Origin: Anas platyrhynchos
Lineage: Eukaryota > Chordata > Aves > Anseriformes > Anatidae
Length of the DNA stretch: 64,000 nt
NCBI RefSeq assembly: GCF_047663525.1
Contig: NC_092601.1
Span: forward strand, 19,442,001-19,506,000
Direction: 5' to 3'
A program made the position numbers and the translations under genes. Under the pieces are notes generated by a model. It was not told the origin of the DNA. It saw only the letters and a list, made by a program, of their open reading frames with translations, and ran no database searches. Positions 57,246-64,000 of the stretch are shown piece by piece. The stretch's first letter is position 1. Every line of letters starts with the position of its first letter.

Positions 57246-57640
57246 CTGCCCGTAGCTGCCGGTGCCCGCGCGGTCCGCGGGCGCTGCGCCCTGAGGCCGG
57301 CCCGGGCCGGGCCCTTCCGCCGCCGCCGTGCCCCGCCCCGGCCCCGCCCGCCCCGTCGGAGCCCTCCGGGGCCCCGCGGCCCCCCCCGGCCGCCTCGGGC
57401 CCTGCTCCGTCCCCGTCCCCGTCCCCGTCCCCCCGCCGGCCCGGCCCGGGGCAGCCCCCCCTGTCCCCGGCCCCGCGCGGGGCGGCTCCGGCTCTGCCCG
57501 CCCCGGGGGTGCCTCGCTCCGGGGCCGCCTTCCCCGCGCCCCCCCGGGGCCGTGCAGCAGCCGGGGGGCGCCGCTGCTCTTGGCCCCTAAGCGCAGGCGG
57601 CTGCAGCGGCGTTTGGCCGGGCTCATGCTCCGAAGGGAGC
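56870..57640 (-). promoter_or_regulatory. CpG island, probable SCNN1B promoter and non-coding exon 1
   Basis: Very dense CpG block. On the minus strand a good donor reads GGGCAG then GTACGGG (plus-strand 57240-57245), so a non-coding exon ending at 57246 is plausible. It carries C-rich tracts on the plus strand (CAGCCCC units at about 57205-57232, GTCCCC units at about 57405-57434) that are G-quadruplex patterns on the minus strand. Distance and orientation fit the SCNN1B promoter. A promoter firing to the right cannot be excluded, but no gene is seen there. Confidence 0.5.
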
Positions 57641-59460
57641 TCCCAGCCCCGTCCTGACGTCCCAAACTCCCCGTTAGCAGCTGTGTTTACTATCAAGACC
57701 GCTGCTGGGCACGTTTCCCTGCAGGTGTTTTGTACACCGCCTGTCTTTCAAGCACAGGCTGCACCGTGTTGATGCTTAAACAGAGCAGGAAGGCTGCCCC
57801 GGCCCCGGCAGGATGCTCCCGAAAGGTGGTGATCTCTTGCTAGGATAAATGATCTCTGCTTCCACAACATGACAAGAAAACCGAAGGACATCTCGCAAAG
57901 CCAGAATAAAAATCAGCAGATGGGTAAAAAGCTCTTTGGTTTATTTGAGGTGGAACATGAGTGCTGGGATGAGGCCGCGCACCCATGGCTGGGTTGTCAG
58001 CCCTTCTCAGACTTCAGCTGCGCATTTGCATTTTATGTCTTAATCTCATCCTCACGTCTGTTACACGCCGGTTCCTGCTGATCACACAATTAGTCCTTTG
58101 GGGGTGTTACACATGTAGCCCCAGATACGTGTGTTTTCTGTGTTTTCCCACACCAGGGCCAGTACACGCTGTGCCAGCGAGGTGCAACCCCTGAACCCAA
58201 CAGTCCCTCACAAACACGGTTTAGAGGTAAAACCCTGAACATCTTGAGTGACTGTGGGAGTTGTTAACTCCTGCCAGCAGAACAGTAAACGTGTATAAAA
58301 CTCCTTGGAACCATAAATTGCTGCACAGTGGCTCAGCATTGTAAAACGTAACGATTGCTAGGAAAAGTAACCACAGATTCTTGTTCAATCAAGACTTGGT
58401 CAGACTTTCCCAAATGTCCCTGTGTTTTGTTGTTTGGGAACAAAAGGGATTTTTACTTTTAAATTGCACCAGAGTACCTCCTACCATTATGTCAAAACTG
58501 GAATGTGGGATTGTGTTTAAACAGTATTTTCAAGTGAAGCTAGAATGAACAGGTTTCACGGTGAATACCGGGACTTACCCAGTTTCTAACCTCTGTCCTG
58601 TCAAAATAATTGCCCTTCTATTGCTACTTATTTCCCTGGAGAACAATGTCCATTAACAACACTGGCAGCTCTAATGCTGAAAATAGAGCAGGCTCCATTT
58701 GCTCAGTAGGTTGAAAAATCAGCTGTGAAGCCAACGAAGCCAAATGACCTTGGATTTTGCTTGACTTTGCGTTGTCTCTCTACTTGCTTCATGAGAAAGT
58801 TTATTTCATAAGCAAAAACCTCCTGCTAAAAATACAGCTGAAAAACACTGCGATGATCTCCTCTACACCCAGGGCATTGTGTGTTATGTTAGCGTGATGC
58901 ACTACTGACAGCGGTTAAATACAGCTGAGAAATTAGGTACACGGGACAAACTGGCACAGAAAATGGCACCATCGATCTAATCTGTAATGTGTCTAAAACA
59001 TCAGCTGGTCCTAAACTTACCTGGTAAAATTAAATATTTTAATGGTGACTGAAGTTGATACAAAGAAGGTTGAAAAGGCTTCTGGGATAGCTGTAAGTGA
59101 AGATGTAAATAAAGATTTAAAAAATAAGATAAATAAGTGGAGGTGTTTGTGCCAGAGCCCAACTCAGAGATCCTGGGACAGTTCCACAGGGAAGAAGTCA
59201 CGCAGCAGTTACACTCAGGTCACTGGACAACCCATACAGCTTTTCATAACTGGTTCCTTCATTTATGTAAACCCACATTTCTTCTGGCCCAATGATGCCC
59301 CTCAGCAGGGGGGTGGGTGCCATCCGGGGTGTCCAGCCCTGGTGCCGTGGTGCCACCGCTGCCGCCGGGGCCATCACACGGCTCAGGGAGCTGCCCTTCT
59401 GCGGCAGCATTTGGTGAGTGGAAAAGCTCTCTGAGACACAGAAATAGAGAGGGAGAAGTG

Positions 59461-59486
59461 CTTTTATTATTATTATTATTTATTTT
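59461..59486 (+). repeat. (TTA)n microsatellite
   Basis: About six tandem TTA units followed by TTTATTTTG. Simple repeat in the SCNN1B upstream flank. Confidence 0.85.
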
Positions 59487-60186
59487 GTGTTTATCTACCC
59501 AGGCTCTGCTGGAGCCCCGCACCACGCTGCCCCCCTCCGGAGCTGTCCTGGCCCGAGGAGGCAGCGCGGCTCTGGCCGCAGTCCTACCCAGGGCTCAACG
59601 TGTGCACTGCTCAGGACCTAATTAGGATGCCATTTAACTGCGAGATGTACGTGCTCAATACCAGTCATTTCTGCAGCGAGGCTTCCAGTTGGACAACTGG
59701 TGTATGCAGGCAGCCCCCCTGCTCACAGGAGCGGGAGCAGCGCACGGCTCCACGTCACCTGGATTCACCCGCTGCTTGTGGTGAGGAGCTGCAGCCCGGG
59801 CAGCAGGAACACTGCTGTTCTGCACTGTCCAGTGAAATGGCATCACCTGTTCCTAACTAGGGTGCAACCAGGCTAATTCAGCACTTTAATTGCTTGGTTT
59901 ATCAGAAACACGCCATTACTAAACAAAATAATATACTGAGTAATTTAGTTTTAACCGGTGAAGTCACAGTCAAAGGATACTGAACATCTAACCAGCCGAG
60001 TTACACGGGTAATCACCACGTATAAAACCTTTTAACTAATCTCTGTTTGCGTTACAAAGATCAGGCAGTAAAGTGAAGACCGGTGTGTTTTACAGCGGGA
60101 GGCAGGAGGGAAGCTGTCCCCACGGGTCGTTCCCACAGCCACTGCGCTGCGCTGGCGGCCGCTGCCTGGCGCCGAGGGGCTGGGAG

Positions 60187-60251
60187 CGGGGGGGTGATGG
60201 GGTGGTGGGGTGGTGGGGCAATGGGCGGCAGGGTAGTGGGGTGGTGGGGTT
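60187..60251 (+). repeat. GGGGTGGT-type G-rich minisatellite
   Basis: Repeated GGGGTGGT units with several runs of four or more G on the plus strand, interrupted by CAATGGGCGGCA. Strong G-quadruplex pattern in the upstream flank, about 3 kb beyond the CpG island. Confidence 0.85.
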
Positions 60252-61914
60252 CCTGCAGGGACATGCACTGCCGGAGTATGGGCTCCATGCACTCCCTCCA
60301 ATTCAGGGAGCTCCAACTGCCCTGTTTGGTTCAGAACAGGAAAGAGAGGACAAAACCTATTTCAGGCCCAACTTACTTTAGCCCATCTATTAATGACTGA
60401 TGATTTAACCCCATGGCTGCACACCTCTGTGGCCTTAAAACTAGCAGGATGCACAGCACAAGGGCTCGGTGCTCAGGCAGGGATTTGCCACAGGTGAAGT
60501 TACTCCCAGATACACTCTGTGTTCAGTGACGTGACGGGGAAATAATTGCATTAATTTGCTTTTTCTGCCATAAAGTTTAGTGGGAAAAATGACCACCCTG
60601 CCTTTGCTCCAGCTTCATGGGGTAGGCAATAGCCCAGGGTGCCTTCGGCGTGCTGGGTCCTGGGAGCGCAGCGCTGCTGGGGCGCAGCTGATAAAGCATC
60701 GGCGGAGCTGGTGCAGAGGAGGAAGCTCTGCAGAGGTCCCCGGCTGCTGCTTTATGGGCTCTTTCCCATGCTCTGGGGGAGAAATGTAAAATATTCTGTG
60801 ACCAATGAACTTTTATAACAAGAACAAGACTAAGGGATGATTACTAGTCGTGTTTATCTCAAGGAACATGTTGTACCTTTCAGGATTGATTATGTAAACT
60901 TGAGTGAGAAGGTCTTAAAATGTAACAGAGGAGGAACTGTAGCAATATAGCATTATGAAAACACCGTGATTCATGGTGACTCTGACTAGCAACTAGATTT
61001 AGCCATGCTTCACGACAATCGCATCTTCTTCGGGAAACGCAGCGTTTTTAATTTCAAGTGAATAAATACATATATAAACATATAAATGCATGAAATGCAT
61101 ATGCTTTTCCATCTCTAGAAGCATATCTGAGACAAAAAAAGAGTAGAAAGAGCCAGAGAAATGATCACGTATCATCGTGCTGCATAGGGCCAGTCTCATT
61201 CAGCTGTTTGGAAATCCTGGAGTTCTGATTTCGGGTGAGCAGGAGGAAGGAAGGCCAGCAGTGACACAGCCTCGCGCCTCCTCAGCTCTGCGTCAGCCAA
61301 CTCTGGCAGGGGCCTCGCTCGTGAGCTGCGTCCTTCTGCGCCCAGCACTGCCGCTGCTTTGGAAGCGCTGCCTGCAGCAGCCTTGGCAGAGTGGGAGCGG
61401 GGTCCTGGGCAGTGTAGGGCAGCGCCCCAAAACCACTGGGGAGTCAGCCCTGCTGAGGGACCTGAGCCCCCTGGTTGCTTCAGGAGGGATGTTGAGAGCC
61501 AGAGTGGGTATGGGAATCTGACAAGAATGTGCCAAAGCACGGGTGGTGATACAGGAGAGAAAAAAACACCAGGAACATATTGTCTGTGGTCCTGGAGCTG
61601 GATGTGTTTTTGTGTTTATAGATCGGGCTGTGTTGCAACCGGGCCAGGGAGCAGGAGCGACTCCCAGGTCAGCCCCGGAGCCCAAAGCGTGATCTCAGCG
61701 TGAGGCAGGGGAAGCGCCGCATTAGCAGCATGACAGCCTGCACTGCGGCCTGCTGCGAGGAACTCGCCGCGCTGCATTCCGCGGTGCGCCGCGCACGGCA
61801 CGGTGCCGGACAGCAAACCGTGCCCACGCCGCCCACGCGCCCGCACCGCGGGTGCCCTGAGTGCCAGGCGGGACAGCCAGCCCTGCTCTGCCATGGCAGG
61901 GGGCATGGACGTGC

Positions 61915-61962
61915 CCTGTGTCCCACGTCCCGTGTCCCATGTCCCGTGTCCCATGTCCCCAG
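61915..61962 (+). repeat. Short tandem repeat of GTGTCCCATGTCCC-type 14-mers
   Basis: Two to three imperfect copies of a 14-bp unit alternating GTGTCCC, ATGTCCC and CGTCCC. Non-coding, in the GC-rich right end. Confidence 0.75.
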
Positions 61963-64000
61963 CCCAGCTGGGTGCTGCATTAGCATGGGCCTGGTGCGCC
62001 CAGGCGCGCTGCCCTGCCTCTGTGCTCAGCGCTCTGTTAGCCAGAGTCCCTGGTCTTCACCAAGGAGCTTTCTGGGGGCTCAGCTGTGGGCTGCCGTGGG
62101 GAGAGTGGGTTAACGAGGCCGTGCCCTTTATGGTTCCAAGCAGTGTGTGGTGGCTGTTATCTACTCTGGCACCATTTAGTTGCACTTTTCATGGTCAGGA
62201 TGAGTAATGCACATACTGAAAAAATGCAGATCTTACTGCTGTGTGAAGGACGTGTTCTGCATGGGAAAGGGAATTAGGGAGCTGTGCCACAGCAGGTACC
62301 GGCAGGAGAGAGAAACTCCTGATTCATCCTGAATTTCTCTTTCTCCCTCTTTTTTTCATTCATGACTTTGTGTTCTCTCTTAAATCCTGTGGGTCTGGTT
62401 TCTCACTGTGCCGAGTGCCTGCCTGGTGATTTCACTTAGAAGTGTGGAGGAAAAGCGCCCGTAAAATTAGGTCCCATGTTGCTGTGGTCTCTTTTGTGTT
62501 TTCTTTGTACTCACTGAACTAAAAAAGCAGTAAGACATAAAAAGGGAGATGAGATGCTTTTATAGCCAGAAACCAAGGGAGCCATGAGAACTGACGGGCT
62601 GGAGGCTTGCTTTGCTAACACACAGCAGTTCATGGAGCTCCCCACGCCAGGGAAAGGGACACAACCCTGATAATGAGGTGGCCCTTAAACGGGGCAGGCT
62701 GCTGCCTGTCCTAATTGCTAGGCAGCTCTTCAGAAATTCTGCATTTCCTCACAAACCTCTCCAAGTCTTGCGCTTTAATGGGTCCTTACCAACATGCCTA
62801 CAATCTCCACTCCGGGGCTGCCTCTGCACGTGGGTGAAGCCCAGCTCGTGGGGCTGGGGTGTCGCTCCGCCCCCCCCCCAGGCACCAGTTACACTCTGAC
62901 AAACTCTCACTCTTCCCCAGTGCCTGTCAGTGATCAGCGCTCTCTGCCTTGGTGCTGGCAGCAGCTTTGCCTGGTGAGGCTGGCGGAGGAGGGAGGACAC
63001 GTCCGTGCCCGCACGCCTGCCCGGTCCGTCCTGTTCGCGGGGAGATGCCGGCGTCAGGATTAGTGCCAGAGCTGCCCTCAGAGCGTCTCACTCCGGAGGC
63101 AGCTGCTGCAGTCGCTGCGTAACGTCTTACTCACACCTGCCTGGCACCGCTCACACGCTGTCACCGCTTGGGGCTGCTTGCTTGGGATGCTCCAGCTCAT
63201 CGCTGGGATGCTGGAGCTCAACCTGAAAGCACTCCTGCCCCGAACACGTCTGGCTGATGGAGAAAGCTGGTGTTCGGCAGGGCTGGGAGTCACGGGGCAT
63301 TGCCTGCAGCCCCCATTGCATTCATTGTGGTGTCTGCTGCAACGGGCACTGACACCTTGGTGCTGCAGCAATGACCTCATACAGCTCAGCACCTGCTTGC
63401 CCCACGTCTCCGTGTTGCATGCCCTGGCCTCTCGCAGCATCCAAGCAGTTTAAGCCTGCATGCAGCTGAGGCCAGGGAGCCCCAGACCATGTCCACAAGC
63501 AGAGGGGAGTCATTTCTGTGTGTCTAAAGCATCTCTTGCTTCAATGCAGGCTTCCTGGGAAGTAGTGGCAGCTGCTGTTGGGGCTGGTGAGGCAGAACTG
63601 ATTTTCTTACAGCCAGGGGCTTTGATTGCAACCTGGCTTCAGGGCACGAAGGAAAAGTACTCTTGAAAGCCCAGTTCTTTGTGCTAGAAATGCAAGAGAA
63701 GGGCATTTTCCTGCAGTGGCAGCTTGGCTGTGAGAGCCGAGGGGCGGGAGCCAGAAGTTTGCCCTGCGGCTGTGGGGTTGTGAAGCCTGGGCCCTGCCTT
63801 GTGGGCCCAGTGGCTGCTGGCGCGGCCCCGCTGGGCACAGGGGCACCACAGCCCCCGCAGCAGAACAGCGGCTCTGCGTGCTCAGAGCCCGTGGCCTGCC
63901 CGGTGCTCCCTGGAGCACAATCTCAGAGCCCCGCCAGCCCCTTTGCAGGTGCCCGGAGGACGGCCCCAGCACTGGCAGTCACGGGGCTGGCTCTCTGCTC

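Larger units (their letters stand above)
57660..64000. other. Upstream flank of SCNN1B, no gene recognised
   Basis: About 6.3 kb with no exon of a known protein on either strand. I looked in particular for SCNN1G C-terminal exons, expected to lie further right in minus orientation, and did not see them. The right end (about 61.2-64 kb) is GC-rich; the left part (57.8-59.2 kb) is AT-rich. Several simple repeats are listed separately. Confidence 0.6.

Noticed and set aside
56701-57696. Long open frames (over 300 codons) on the minus strand in the 57-kb CpG island
   Set aside because: Composition artefact of GC-rich DNA: Gly/Ala/Arg/Pro runs, several frames open at once, no domain.
57660-64000. 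Search for SCNN1G exons, tRNA genes and other genes in the right flank
   Set aside because: No ENaC gamma C-terminal motifs, no tRNA B-box with a foldable context, and no conserved protein segment seen on either strand.

Overview
This is a eukaryotic nuclear window, almost certainly avian. It holds four vertebrate protein-coding genes in compact multi-exon form with GT-AG introns. It has CR1-type retroposon fragments, GC-rich CpG-island promoters and short intergenic gaps, as expected of a small gene-dense bird chromosome. Species cannot be read from the sequence alone. The gene order EARS2 - GGA2 - COG7 - SCNN1B matches the human 16p12 block, in the opposite orientation.

Layout: (1) 271-1004, plus strand: the last two coding exons of EARS2 (mitochondrial glutamyl-tRNA synthetase); the rest lies left of the window. 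(2) 1438-14182, plus: complete GGA2, 17 coding exons, 624 aa, a clathrin adaptor of the trans-Golgi network. (3) 14883-35648, plus: complete COG7, 17 coding exons, 768 aa, a Golgi tethering-complex subunit, with a 3' UTR to a poly(A) signal at 36433. (4) 36456-41490: about 5 kb between converging genes, no gene recognised. (5) 41682-52817, minus: SCNN1B, the beta subunit of the epithelial sodium channel, 12 coding exons, 696 aa, with a probable non-coding first exon in a CpG island near 57.25 kb. (6) 57.66-64 kb: upstream flank with low-complexity tracts and no recognised gene. SCNN1G would be expected beyond the right edge.

All exon joins of GGA2, COG7 and SCNN1B were checked for reading phase and keep frame to a single stop. 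EARS2, GGA2 and COG7 sit head to tail with only 433 bp (EARS2 stop to GGA2 ATG) and 700 bp (GGA2 stop to COG7 ATG) between coding regions, and neither gap shows an AATAAA signal. The genes are linked by old vertebrate synteny, not by operon-like function; GGA2 and COG7 both act in Golgi trafficking.

The most striking feature is in SCNN1B coding exon 3. An 18-bp tandem repeat encodes a six-residue unit (A-P-G-N-G-T) about eight times, almost every unit carrying an N-glycosylation sequon, in the extracellular finger region of the channel. Other observations are a GGGTCC hexamer array (a textbook G-quadruplex motif) just before the COG7 start, a GC-AG intron in COG7, an EEELI motif in the GGA2 hinge resembling the GGA1/GGA3 autoinhibitory motif, and loss of one of two known palmitoylation cysteines in SCNN1B.
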